This document shows positions 45,501-56,232 of a stretch of 64,000 nt of DNA, in pieces. The stretch comes from Calycina herbarum. Its lineage: Eukaryota; Ascomycota; Leotiomycetes; Helotiales; Pezizellaceae. Numbering within the stretch: position 1 is the first letter of the stretch; every line of letters begins with the position of its first letter. Below the pieces are notes generated by a model, which saw only the letters and a program-made list of their open reading frames with translations, searched no databases and had not been told where the DNA came from. The stretch covers positions 310,001 to 374,000 of the forward strand of contig LLEY01000013.1 of NCBI GenBank assembly GCA_001414485.1, read 5' to 3'. The position numbers and the translations under genes are program-made.

Positions 45501-46059
45501 ATTTTCTTGGCTAATGTTAATAAGTTCAATAGATAGCGAACAAGACAATATCGGTGTGTACAGGAGGTCTCATGTGACTTTGTTTTGGTGTTGTAACTCG
45601 GGTTTGTGGTTTCATGGTTCTGGGAAATTAGGCCTCGCAATGGCAATGAGAGGTTCTCAAGGCTCCTGTCTCTCAATTATATGCCGGAAGCCAAATTTGA
45701 GTCATTTTGTCCTTGGTGGCTGGAGCTCATATGCATCTACCCTTCAAGTACCTGTGTCGCCTGGCAAACTCCAAAACTGGTTGGTATTTGGATTTCGACT
45801 CCAATGCAGAACCGAAGGCAACCATGCAAACACCGTTAATCACGGTTACACGTGCGGAAAATGTATTTGCTTTTTGTTTACATCAGTTCGAAATCGGACT
45901 ATTTTTTCCCTTCTCGTTGAGCTCGCCTCCATTTCTTTAAACATTTCTTACCCCTCGATGATTGATTTCTTGCATTGAAGTGTTTTTTCCTTCTTTCGAA
46001 TCCGTTGTCGGTTTGTGGTTCGATATCCTCGCTAGTCTGAACTGGCGAAGACCATCAAA
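45501..46059. other. intergenic, no gene seen
   Basis: This is the promoter region of the SET gene. Overlapping frames of 77-164 codons cover it on the plus strand but show no family features. Confidence 0.4.
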
Positions 46060-48686
46060 ATGGAGGGCCAGAGCAGTCGATTAGACTCCTCGCATTTCAC
46101 ATTCACATCTCACCCCATCGAAAGCAAAGGCGATCTCTTGCCAGAAGAATCGCGCTCTGAAGGGCTATCGCCTACAGACGGTTCCCAGCACTGGTCCGAG
46201 TCCGAATCCCGCCACAATGAACCCTTCAACGAACGACAAACGAAAATGGAGAAGAAGCTCCTCGCCGCGTTTCAAGGACAAGCAAATCGCATGGCACTAC
46301 CACACCCATACCCACCTTCCATCGCCAGACTTGCGGATTTACAACCAATTTCCATCCAAGATCTTCGGGTGGGAGAAAACCATTGGGGAACATACATTCT
46401 CCTCCGAGCTGGCGCTTTGCCGAGGAAGAAGAATGCTGTCATGACTGTTGCTGAGGACGAGAGGCGTGATGCTGTTGTGGCGCAGGTTTATCAACAGTTG
46501 GAGGAGGATATTCGACCTTGTTTTAGTGTTGTTGGGAAGGGGGATGTGTTTCTTGTCAAGGAACCTTTCTTCACGGACATTGGCGTCTTTCATCGGGGGA
46601 TTCAAATTGAGCATTTGGGTGATTTTGTGAGGTTGGTGGATATGAAAGGTAGGAATGTGGTGGATTTTTGTCTCCAAGCGAAGCTTCAGATCAAGAGGGA
46701 GTTTTGGGCTGCTATTGAGAGGTAAGAGATCGTCTCGTCTTCATTGTTACTCTAGTCAATCTAGGAGAATTGCAAATATTGTCCAAGGGATTTTGGAAAG
46801 TCAATTCTTGATTCTTCTAAACCTTCTCGAACATTTTTTTCTCACTGTCCTAACTTCTTTCCAATTCTTCTTGATGCAAAAACCACATCCTTGTCGTCCT
46901 TCTTCTAACTCCAAGTCCCTAGCTATTCAGCTGCACTGGCAAACAACCCTTCCGTGGAAGAAACCAAGATCATCCGCCGAAACAGAGCATTAGCACATCT
47001 CCAAGACGAAAACTTCGAAGCCGCATTAGTCGACACCAAAAGCCTCTCCAAGCCTCCCGACACATCCGAAAAATCCCTTTCCCGAGCTGGCAAAGCCCTC
47101 TACGGTCTCGGTCGCTTCGACAAAAGTTTCGACCTCTTCAAACTGTTAAGCGAAAAGTACCCAAACAATCCGGAAGCGGCAAAGGAAAGGTCTCGCGTGC
47201 GGTCCCGGATTGTAGAACAGAAACTGGGTAGCTATGATTTCAAGGCGCTGAGGAAGGAGGTGTTGAAGAACCGATCACCATTCTTGGATCACGCTACTTT
47301 TGATGGACCTGTTGCTGTCAAGGCTTCTGCGAGTCCTTCTGCTGGGAGGGAGAAGGGCTTGTTTACTACAAGAGCTGTGAGAGCGGGGGAGTTACTGCTT
47401 TGCGAAAAGGCATTTTCTTATTCTCAAGGTCGTGGTTCGGGCGAAGAGGAGGAGGAGGAAGAGGATTTTCTCAACGAGATGTTTGGGGTCGAAGAAGACC
47501 CTCTTCTTACGCCCACGTTACAAAAACTATGGCGAAATCCTTCCATCCTCGCGGACTTTTCGAAGCTTCCTCGTACACTTGATTCAGAGCGACAGAAATC
47601 GAAAAAATCACTACCGGTGAAACGCCTACTCAACCACGGTGACAAGGACGAGGAATCGGTGGTCAAGGAAGTGTCCGTTCAGCCTCTGAGTGTTCATTGG
47701 GTGGATGGACGACCAGTCATTGATACGTAAGCTCTCTCCATTACTGCTCATGAAACTGCCAATCCCATCGTCCTAACACAAACCAAAAAAGCTTCCTCGT
47801 AGAAAGAATCCTTCAGAGAAGCGCCTACTCCTGTCCACTCCTCAGCAAACCCCTCTACGGACTCGGTGGGCGACAAAACAAGCAAACCGACGATTGCAGA
47901 GGCCTCTGGCTCCTCGCCCACAAGATCAAGCATTCATGTCTTGCCAACGTTCGACTCAGTTTCATCGGCGACCTCCTATTCGTCCATGCCACCTGTGATA
48001 TCCCCAGCAATACAGAGTTAAGCATGTGGTACTTGCCACCTCACGGTGTGCCTGGGGAAAATTATCACGTCACCATACGGCTGCCACTTCAGCACTGGGG
48101 GGTAGTTTGCAAATGCCCGCTCTGTTGTGATTTGCAGACCACGAGCCGAAAGACACGCAAGAGGAGGGAGGTTCTGACACAGGAATTTCGCGCTGTTGTC
48201 GCTGGGCCTCTCGAGAAAATCGATACGGCCAAAGCCGAGTCCCTGCTTCAAGAACTCAACCTCACCTACACCTCCCCACCCACCACGGTCCCTCGCATAC
48301 CATTGAAGGATCTCTACATGATCCTCGCCATTACATATCTGACAAAAGGCGATTCGCGGAAAACCGTGGCCATGGGATTGAAAGTTCTCGAATCCCTGGG
48401 GTTTGTTATCTCAGGGGGGCATTTATTGACTTTGACGACGGCGAGGCAGAATGGACTGTTGAGGGTTGAGAGGTGGGGACTCTTAACGGACGATGTTATC
48501 AACGCTTGGGATCATTTGAGTAAAGTATATAAGAGGGGTGCGCCGTATCTTGAGAGGAAGGCGACGGATTATGTGAAATTGAGCTATAAGATGGTTGTTG
48601 GTGAGGATGTTTCTTTTGAGGAGATGTTTGGGGGGGGTGTAGGTTTGGGGAGGTGGGTTGTAGATAGGTGTTTGAAGCTTCGATAA
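46060..48686 (+). CDS. TPR and SET-domain protein (SMYD-like)
   Basis: It is a probable lysine methyltransferase or SET-fold protein of 786 residues. Coding is join(46060..46721, 46923..47726, 47792..48686). Introns are 201 and 65 bp with GTAAGA and GTAAGC donors and hold frame. After an N-terminal region of unknown type, TPR helices run from about 215 to 330 (RNRALAHLQDENFEAALVD, AGKALYGLGRFDKSFDLF). The SET part starts with GLFTTRAVRAGELLLCEKAF. It resumes after an acidic insert with KIKHSCLANVRLSFIGDLLFVHA and TELSMWY, a divergent form of NHSCxPN. CKCPLC follows, as in the post-SET region. The weak NHS motif leaves catalytic activity open. Confidence 0.87.
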
Positions 48687-48793
48687 TGGACCGATTATGA
48701 CCAAAACGTTCTCGTAAGATCGAAGCTGGCTACGTTTGGTTTTCAAGAAATCTGATACAGATTATGAGGGCTCTTGTCTTCCCTTTACTCAAG

Positions 48794-49190
48794 CAGCGTA
48801 TTAACAAACTACTCAACTACTCGAGTACTACTCGAGTAGTCGTGAGTAGAGTAGAGTAGAGTATAAGTAGTAAGTTAGATGAGTAGAGTAGAGTAGCTAC
48901 TCTTGACTACTCAAGTACTACTCGAGTAGTCTATAAATAGTAGTAATATATAAATATAAGCTAAGAAGAGATACTTTTAGTATTAAAAAGCCTTGAAAAT
49001 TAGATAAGAAGTCTCACCTCTTCTCTCTGTTCTCTTCTAAAGATATATAACCTTAGAAAATTCTAATAACTATTTATAGAAAACTCTCACTAAGCTCTTC
49101 TAGTACTATAAATATATACCGATTTTAGACCCGACTCTCCCGAGAGTCTGTCCGAATCGGTCCGTACTACTCTACTCATTTAATACGCTG
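48794..49190. mobile_element. hAT-like MITE B with ACTCGAGTAGT subterminal repeats
   Basis: This 397-bp element has perfect 11-bp terminal inverted repeats CAGCGTATTAA. Its flanks are TACTCAAG (48786-48793) and TACTAAAG (49191-49198), an 8-bp duplication with one mismatch. The left half carries repeated ACTACTCGAGTAGT and GAGTAGAGTAG motifs on both strands; the right half is A+T-rich. It is non-coding. It is unrelated in sequence to MITE A but has the same architecture. Confidence 0.88.
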
Positions 49191-49889
49191 TACTAAAGTG
49201 GGTGATTTTCCGACCCTGAGTTTCAAGCGAGCCCCCTCCGAACTGTATGACCGCAATCGACGCATCCAAGTTCTATTATATCTCAAGCTGTCCCAAAGTT
49301 TACTAGTGATTTGAAACTTTGAAAAGGTCTCGACGAGACTTCCGTTTAATCTTTTATCAGTTTATTCAAGCTCAGTCCCCGTGTACTTTTTGTCCATCTC
49401 CAAGTATAAAAATACTAAGCGAGGACAATCAAAAATCAAGCCTTAACACTAGAATATCAATTCTATACAAGAGCATATATAAACAGACTCGACTCCAATC
49501 AACCCTGAAAACGAGATAACCAGTTCTTTCCACCTCCTCTCCCCTCCAATCACATCCGTCAACTCTCAAACCCAATCCTCTAACACCCACCATCATTTCG
49601 TCCCACCAAAACTCCAAATAAGCAAAAACCAAACCCAGTCATGTACAATTAATCCACGGCTCGAATTCTATGCTAGGGAACTCCACAAGCCCCACTTGCA
49701 ACCGTAAAGAGTTATACACTTCCCGAGGGAGAAAAAGTGCCGGTGTAACTCACCTCAAACTATCTTTTTAGTAAATTCTTGTAGTGATACTTTCGGCAAA
49801 AGTTGAGCCCCGTTAAGAAATACTTTTAGTACATTTGCGAGAAGGCTAAGTAAGCGAAACCGGGATGGATATTTACAAAACGGACAAAC

Positions 49890-49975
49890 AATAAAAGCGG
49901 TAGTGATATCTCTCTCGTTTTCGCTCTGGGACAAATTGGACTTGATTATTTCAAAGGTATTCTAATCATGTGTGC
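49890..49975. mobile_element. foldback MITE, partial copy 6 (left end)
   Basis: GGACAAACAATAAAAGCGGTAGTGATA resembles the family left end, followed by a GGACTTGATTATTTCAAAGG interior. No right end is found. Confidence 0.5.
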
Positions 49976-50082
49976 TTAGGTTTTAAAGAAAAATCCCCAC
50001 AACAGTCCTGTCTTTCAAGTCGGCTCCACTAACCAATCGCATAACAAGGAGGGACAAGCCACTTGGGGGGTTTTTTTAACAT

Positions 50083-50318
50083 GCCTCACTACCATTAAAA
50101 GCGGCAGTAAACAGCCCTTACTATTCCACCCCTGTAGGACAATTCAAGGTAATTAACCTAGATCGCTGAAATAATTGAACTTCGTTGTTCCAAATCACCG
50201 AGGTCAATATTTTGAAGTGCCCTAAGTATGTAGCTTAATTGCTATGATTTACCCTAGAAAGTTGGAACGAGAGAAGTCGGCAGGTACTAACCTAAACTAC
50301 TTACTGCCCATCACGAGC
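50083..50318. mobile_element. foldback MITE, copy 7
   Basis: The left end CCTCACTACCATTAAAAGCGGCAGTAAAC pairs imperfectly with the right end CTTACTGCCCATCACGAG. The interior GGACAATTCAAGGTAATTAACCTAG and TACCCTAGAAAGTTGGAACGA match other copies. The right terminus appears to have lost about 10 bases. It is non-coding. Confidence 0.7.
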
Positions 50319-50678
50319 CCCTCTCGCGGTTTGAGGTTCACGAGTACATCTCGTTTTGTGTACACATACAGTCACGAATCAAATAGAATAATGCCTCAAT
50401 CCACAGATATCTATTCTCACCGCAACGGGTTTCAACGAATTACGTAAAAAAATCATTTGGTATTTTTTTCTAAACACTCATCGTCATAACACATTACGTG
50501 CAAACCCTCATCCCTGGTATGCCCCGGCCCTGGATTTTTTTTCATCATCGTATTCGTGGAATAGATACTATAGACCTCTGGACGTGAAGAGTTGGTTGGT
50601 GTGATCTGCGGGGGTCGCTGGGTAACTAGCTCAACGACCCAACCGGGAAATTCTTTGGGAGGAATTATAGTTGATTAC

Positions 50679-52369
50679 TTAAACCACAAGTCCCAAGTTC
50701 TTCTCAGCCTTGATAACACGGAGACTAATTGATGGTTAGTTATGTCATACTAAAGAACGATATTTCAACTTACGTGTTGGTGTTACCCATACCACCCTTC
50801 CATCCTTGAACAACAACGACAGTCTCACCCTGGTTCAAGACACCGAGCTTCATAGCCTCGGAAATACCCCAGGTAATTCTTCGGTCAACATCCTCTTGCC
50901 AGTTGACCTTGCTAAAGTCTGGCTTTTGCTCGGCAAAGTAAAATGGATACACACCACGATACAAGTGACCATATCGGGATGCGCTGGCGTTTCGGGTGAC
51001 CATGAAGATTGGGCACACTGGTCTGTACTTGGAAAGAAGACGGGCACTGTCTCCACTGGTGGAAAGGACAATAATGGCACCGGCGTTCATGTCCAAACTG
51101 GCACGAACAGCAGCCATGGCACAAGACTCGACAATGCTGACAGGTCGCTGGGCAAGTTGAGTGAGCTCCTCAAAGTGGGAAACATAGGCGATGGTGTTCT
51201 CGGCCTTCAAGCATGTCTCGGACATCTCACGAACCGCCTCGTTAGGATAATCACCCTTGGCGGTCTCTCCAGACAACATGACACAATCGGCTCCATCAGT
51301 AACGGCGTTACCGACATCACTGATCTCAGCACGGGTTGGGCGAGGGTTGTAGATCATGGACTCGAGCATTTGGGTGGCACAGATGACTGGCTTTCCGGCA
51401 ATGTTGCACATGGCAATCATCTTCTTCTGGGCAGCAAAGACCTCTGCGGCTGGGATTTCGATACCAAGATCACCACGAGCGACCATGACACCATCAGTCT
51501 CCTTTAAGATTTCAGCAAAGTTGTTGAGACCTTGTCTGTTCTCAATCTTGGCGATGATTTGAATGTGCTTTCCATCTTCACCGAGGACCTTTCGGATCGA
51601 GGTGATATCCTCACCACGACGGATGAATGATGCAAAAACCATATCCACGTTGTTCTTGACACCAAATCGGAGATCGGCCTGGTCCTTCTCAGACAAGGCT
51701 GGGAGATCGACATTGGTATCTGGAAGGTTGACACCCTTCTTGGAGGAGATCTTGCCATTGTTTCGTGCGCGGGCTCGGATGGTCTTGTCGTCGATAATGT
51801 CGAGGACATCGAATGCGAGAACTCCGTCATCAACGTAGATGATACGTCCCTTTTCGATCACCTTGGTGATGTTCTTGTAGTCAACATACCTGTATGCAGA
51901 AATTAGATGTGATCATAAATTCGGAGAGCAAGAATCGGAATAGAGCGACTTACATGTTCTTGTTATCACATGAGGTGGCATATTTCTCATCGGTGGTGAT
52001 GTTAATCTCGGTACCAGCAGAAATTGGGATGTCAACATCTCCGGTGGTATTTCCGGTTCTGATTTCTGGACCCTTGGTGTCCAAGGCAATGGCGACTTGA
52101 CGGCCAGGCTGGACCTTCTCAGCCTCGCGGGCGTGGTCAATGACGGATTGATGGTACTCGTATGATCCGTGGGAGAAGTTCATGCGGACGACATTGAGAC
52201 CTGCAGTACGGAGCTTGTTGATAGCCTCGACCGAGTTGGTCTTTGGGCCAATTGTGCAGATGATGGAAGTACGACGGTAGTTCTTGGCTGGCTTGAGGTC
52301 GGTATTGAGGTTGGAGATCCATTCGAGCTTGGTTGCACCAGCCGAGAGATGATCCATTGCGGTAGCCAT
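50679..52369 (-). CDS. pyk1: pyruvate kinase
   Basis: It transfers phosphate from phosphoenolpyruvate to ADP, the last step of glycolysis, in the cytosol. Coding is complement(join(50679..50724, 50774..51889, 51954..52369)), 525 residues. Introns are 49 and 64 bp with GTAAGT donors; the last exon adds [15 protein letters not shown]. Motifs seen in order are [16 protein letters not shown] [37 protein letters not shown], the active-site KIENRQG and [12 protein letters not shown], the CATQMLESM helix, and [12 protein letters not shown]. No defects are seen. The leader upstream is CT/CA-rich, as in highly expressed fungal genes, and carries a hexanucleotide repeat. Confidence 0.97.
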
Positions 52370-53487
52370 GTTGAGGAAGAGGTGGGTGGGGTGAGGGGGA
52401 GAGAAATTACTTTTAAATAGGGATGCGAGGGAGGTGGTGTTGCTGCGGAAGCAAGGAACGATCGACGAAGGAGTTGGTTATCTAGGGAAGGAGTTGTTGG
52501 TGGATTGAGTTATTGTTGGATTGAGTTATTGGTCCAGGTCTGGAGGAGGAAGGATCGGTCAGTCTGGTGAGCTCAACTCTTTTTTATTTTGGGTTGGTGG
52601 GGGTAGGTGTAGGTGTAGGTGTAGGTGTAGGTGGAGGTGTAAGCTTTCGGAGACCGATGGACAAGGTTGGTACAAGCAGCTGGAGAGCAATTGAGGAGGG
52701 GCAGATGGAGAGAGAGGGCACTCTTATATAGGAGAAGACAAGGCGGCCGTGGGGAAAAGGAGGCCAATGCAGGAGAAAGCTTTACTCACACGTTTGAGTG
52801 ATTTTTTTGGGGGTGCCCAGGTGTGAGGAGAATGTGGAAAAGGTGGTGGTTTCTTCTTTTTGCACCTGCACCCCACCCCTCCCACCTCTCCTCGCTGTGC
52901 TGTCTCTCCCCCCTGTAAGCGGCGCTGCGACTGCGCTGCAACCCGCAGACTCAAAAGCACCAAAAACACGGCGTGGTGGACCCCTCGCTCCCATTGGTGA
53001 GACGCGCCCCTAGCGAGGAAGGCTGGGCAAAGGGTTTTGATACGGCCATAGCAAGCCTGAGAGGCCAGACACTGAAGGAGGTGAAGAGTGAGGGTCCATC
53101 TGGAGCCCTCCTGGAGCCTTCCTGGAACAGTTGGTCAGTCTGGGCGATTTCAACATTTTGAGATCTTCGGTCCTTTTCGAGCTTCAGTTTTCGAGCTTCA
53201 GCCGCGTCAGTTGTCTTGTCCCATGGTTCCGCGAGTCCAAACAGCTCCAGTGAAGTGAATTGATACCGAGTTTTAACTTGGCTGACTATCTCCACGTGAT
53301 CCAGGCTTCGTTGTCCTGCCAAGCGGCATTAGCTTCAAGGCTCCACCAGCATCATCAGACAAAGTCAAAGAAACACCGAGAGATAACCACCAGAAGAGAA
53401 ATAAACATACCACTGTTTCCGCAACCTCGAGATCCCACTCAGATCATCGTCACCCCACCCTGATAAACAGACCTACCCCCAGCAAAC
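52370..53487. promoter_or_regulatory. divergent promoter region of pyruvate kinase and DUF1748 gene
   Basis: It contains long CT-rich and GA-rich tracts and the GGTGTA microsatellite near 52604-52636. Frames on both strands here are compositional and not credible. No factor site can be named. Confidence 0.45.
52604..52636. repeat. GGTGTA hexanucleotide microsatellite
   Basis: About five tandem GGTGTA units (TACACC on the transcribed strand) lie 235 bp upstream of the pyruvate kinase ATG, probably in its leader or promoter. Confidence 0.85.
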
Positions 53488-54058
53488 ATGGTTGTCAGTT
53501 GCCCTCCCCCCCGTTGAGATTCTGTAGAAGAGACGGAACCTAATCAACTCAGTTCCTCAACTTACTAACGTTTGGTTTGTGGGGAAAGCTCGGAAGATTA
53601 ACTCACTATGCATTTGATGCCGTTCTCAGTATGTTTCTGCCTGTCCAAATCCATCTTGAGGACATCTGCTAATCGTCCCATTAGTTTCCACCATCCTGGC
53701 TGGTATGAAGCGATCAACTGGCTTAACGTATGTCGCACCCTCCATATTCCAATCCCTCTATCGATCTAGCAGCCTCTTCTCTCCCGAACCGTTCTCTTCG
53801 GCATATACAATTTGAGGGGAGATGCCGGAGAACATTTCGAGAAGAAGGGGCTCCTAGGACTCATGTCGTGCCACCAAAACACACTGGCTAACAATTCCCA
53901 TCTTCTGGGGCCATAGACCCAGTTTCAAGAAGGACACCATTACCGAGAACAAAGACATCAACGGCTGGATCGAGAAATACCTAGGAGTCGGCGAGTGGGT
54001 GATGGATCAATCAGTAGCCATCGCCGGTTCCAGCCCTTGGTTCGAGCGAAAGCGATGA
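53488..54058 (+). CDS. DUF1748 small protein
   Basis: This conserved fungal protein of 76 residues is the usual family length. Coding is join(53488..53493, 53589..53628, 53685..53727, 53917..54058). The first coding exon is six bases (ATGGTT). Introns are 95, 56 and 189 bp with GTCAGT, GTATGT and GTATGT donors, and the frame holds. The protein reads MVLGRLTHYAFDAVLISTIL, then AGMKRSTGL, KDINGWIEKYLGVGEWVMDQ and a C-terminal SSPWFERKR. The hydrophobic N-terminal half and small size suggest a membrane-associated, perhaps mitochondrial, protein, but the role of the family is not known to me. Confidence 0.85.
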
Positions 54059-56232
54059 TCGACGAGCAGCGACCGTGTAGAATAAATGGGAGAATGGGAC
54101 GAAGATATGAGCATCGATGTGGGATATGAAGACGATAAAATCGACAGCATAGGGAGGAATACCAAAGGACAAGTACAGTAGATGATGGATGAGACCTCTC
54201 GACTTCATGGTGTCTCGGGCGTTATTTTGGCTTTACGGGGATGCGTTTCGGGATGATTTTTCGACATGGCGAATGGTGGTCTATTTCTGTCAGGCAGACA
54301 ACACTGTGAATATTTTTGCGAGACTCTTTTCAGACTTGTTCAGATTGTAGATTTCTAGTGTGATACGGAGGATTCTTTTGAAATATCCGCCCTCCTTCAG
54401 GCCGAAGACCCGAAAAGACCCGAGAATATTATGGACTAAAACATCCAGTCTACTGCCCAATATTTGTTTCCTTATTTGGATTCTTGCAGATCTCGTTCTC
54501 CCAAATCCCATGTTACACATCCTCGCGACAGACATTAAAAGCGGCCGTACATACGCACCTGCCCTACCTACCACCTACCTAGCCTGTTGTTCCAACTTTT
54601 TAAGAGTAATTATTCTAAACACTTAGAACAATTCAAGACATTAACCTATATATTTTAGAACAACCAAATTTAATTGTCCCAAAGTCCTTGGTAATTAAGG
54701 TTAGAACAACGAGTACTGACTACCACCCACCGCGAGACAACAAAAGCCCGGCCTTTCAAAATAAGGTACTTGATTTGGAATGATGTACTTTCTAAAAACA
54801 ACCGGATTACTTTTACATATTTAATAACCAAACATCTAAAGAGTCAGAGAGGGTAAGAAATTAGAATAATTCTAGTCCCAATTTTACCAGTATAGTCCAA
54901 ATCCCATTTTGAAATCCCATTGCTGAAGACGAAAAAATAAGAGACGGTGTATCATTCTTATCCTTATTCTTTTCTCGAGTCTCTTATTCCACATGATTCC
55001 TTCAGAGATGAATATTGATTACTTACTTACTCTCTCTCATTTCTTATTTCTTATTTATTATTTATTAAGGAATAGACTAGTAAACTGTAAACTGTAAGAG
55101 ATAAATATAAATATAAATATAAATCAAAAGAGGGAGAAATATAACATTCTTTCTAGTCTACTATCCTCTCGAGAGCGAGTAAATTATATATAAATCTTAC
55201 TTCACCAGCCTTTGTTCCTGTTAGCAGATCTTTGTAGAGTATGCAAAAAAAAAAAAGAGTGTATCTTTGAAAAGTTTTGGCTCTTTTTCGCTTTTAGTTC
55301 TTTTTCCTTCGGAATTAGAGAACTTGTATTTAAAGTCAAGTCCTTTTCTGCGCTTAGATACTGTAAGATATAAGGCGTCCAGGGATTGGCTTTGAAGAAG
55401 TTTTATTATTATATAGAGTATATGGAGATCTTTGTCTATTTTGCTCTAACAACCAAGTGAAGAAAAGCGAAGTCTCTTTCGTGACTTTGGGTACGAGTAT
55501 ACGCTTATCGCAGAAGATACTTTATATTAGTTAAAGATTAAAGAAATTCGAGGTTTAGATTTCAATAAGGGCATAGAACACTGCCTGTGTTTTATTTTGG
55601 AGGAGCTAAGCGAGGCTCACCGTTCTGGGATACTTTAAGTAAGAAGAAGAAGCTAGAGTAGAGATTAATAAAGGATAGAGCCAAAGGTTCATTCACAAGG
55701 GGTTCGTTCGCTCGCTCGCTTACCACGGCTCGAGAAGATGGACACGTGGTTTTGACCGGCGACCTTCTTCTCCGGACCTTAATCCGATTAGGAAAGTAGG
55801 GAGATGGATGAAGTATAAGATCACCAAGTTGGAAAAAGGTTCTTATTCTTTGGGAGGAACTTGATAGAGGTTTTGTGAGTGAGAGCTGTGGAGTGAGGTG
55901 AAGCCTGAGGACGGGCGTTATTTCATACATTGGCTTACTGTGATGCTGGATGATGTTATTGCATACAAGGGGATGGCTACTGTATATTAAATAAGTAGTA
56001 AAAGTATATAAAGTGTTTCCTGCCACATATTATTGCATATGAGTTCATGGTTTTGCTGTTGGTGGGGTAAATGGTGGGGTGTTATCAGAGTTTCGCTCAC
56101 TTCTCTTACAATGTGAAACAGCCCTCAACAGGAAAATGCAAGCGGTAGACTGTAATAAGTATTAATATTTCGCTAAACCCAGCTATGTCAATACAGATAT
56201 TGTGCGATAATAAAAAAAAACTTGAGCATCTA
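54059..56232. other. A+T-rich intergenic region with a MITE
   Basis: It holds a foldback MITE at 54522-54736, (AAATAT)n near 55100-55125, and a poly-A run near 55245. A 144-codon minus frame at 55592-56026 lacks any recognisable feature. Confidence 0.5.
54522..54736. mobile_element. foldback MITE, copy 8
   Basis: It starts CTCGCGACAGACATTAAAAGCGGCCGTACATA and ends CTACCACCCACCGCGAG, an imperfect inverted pair. The interior is itself palindromic: GTTGTTCCAACTTTTTAAG on the left against the inverse of GGTTAGAACAACGAG on the right, a true foldback shape. The span is 215 bp. Confidence 0.75.

Larger units (their letters stand above)
48687..50678. other. MITE-rich intergenic region
   Basis: It is convergent between the SET gene and pyruvate kinase. 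It contains a hAT-like MITE (48794-49190), a partial foldback MITE near 49890-49975 and a fuller one at 50083-50318. No gene is seen. Confidence 0.6.

Noticed and set aside
46005..46035. GGTTCGATATCC resembling a tRNA T-loop
   Set aside because: No A-box or cloverleaf arms can be found in the preceding 75 bases.
48786..49190. ACTCGAGTAGT repeats as a CRISPR-like array
   Set aside because: Units are irregular, overlap and have no unique spacers; terminal repeats and target duplication show a MITE in a fungal genome.
55592..56026. 144-codon minus frame
   Set aside because: It is low-complexity in an A+T-rich gap without recognisable features.
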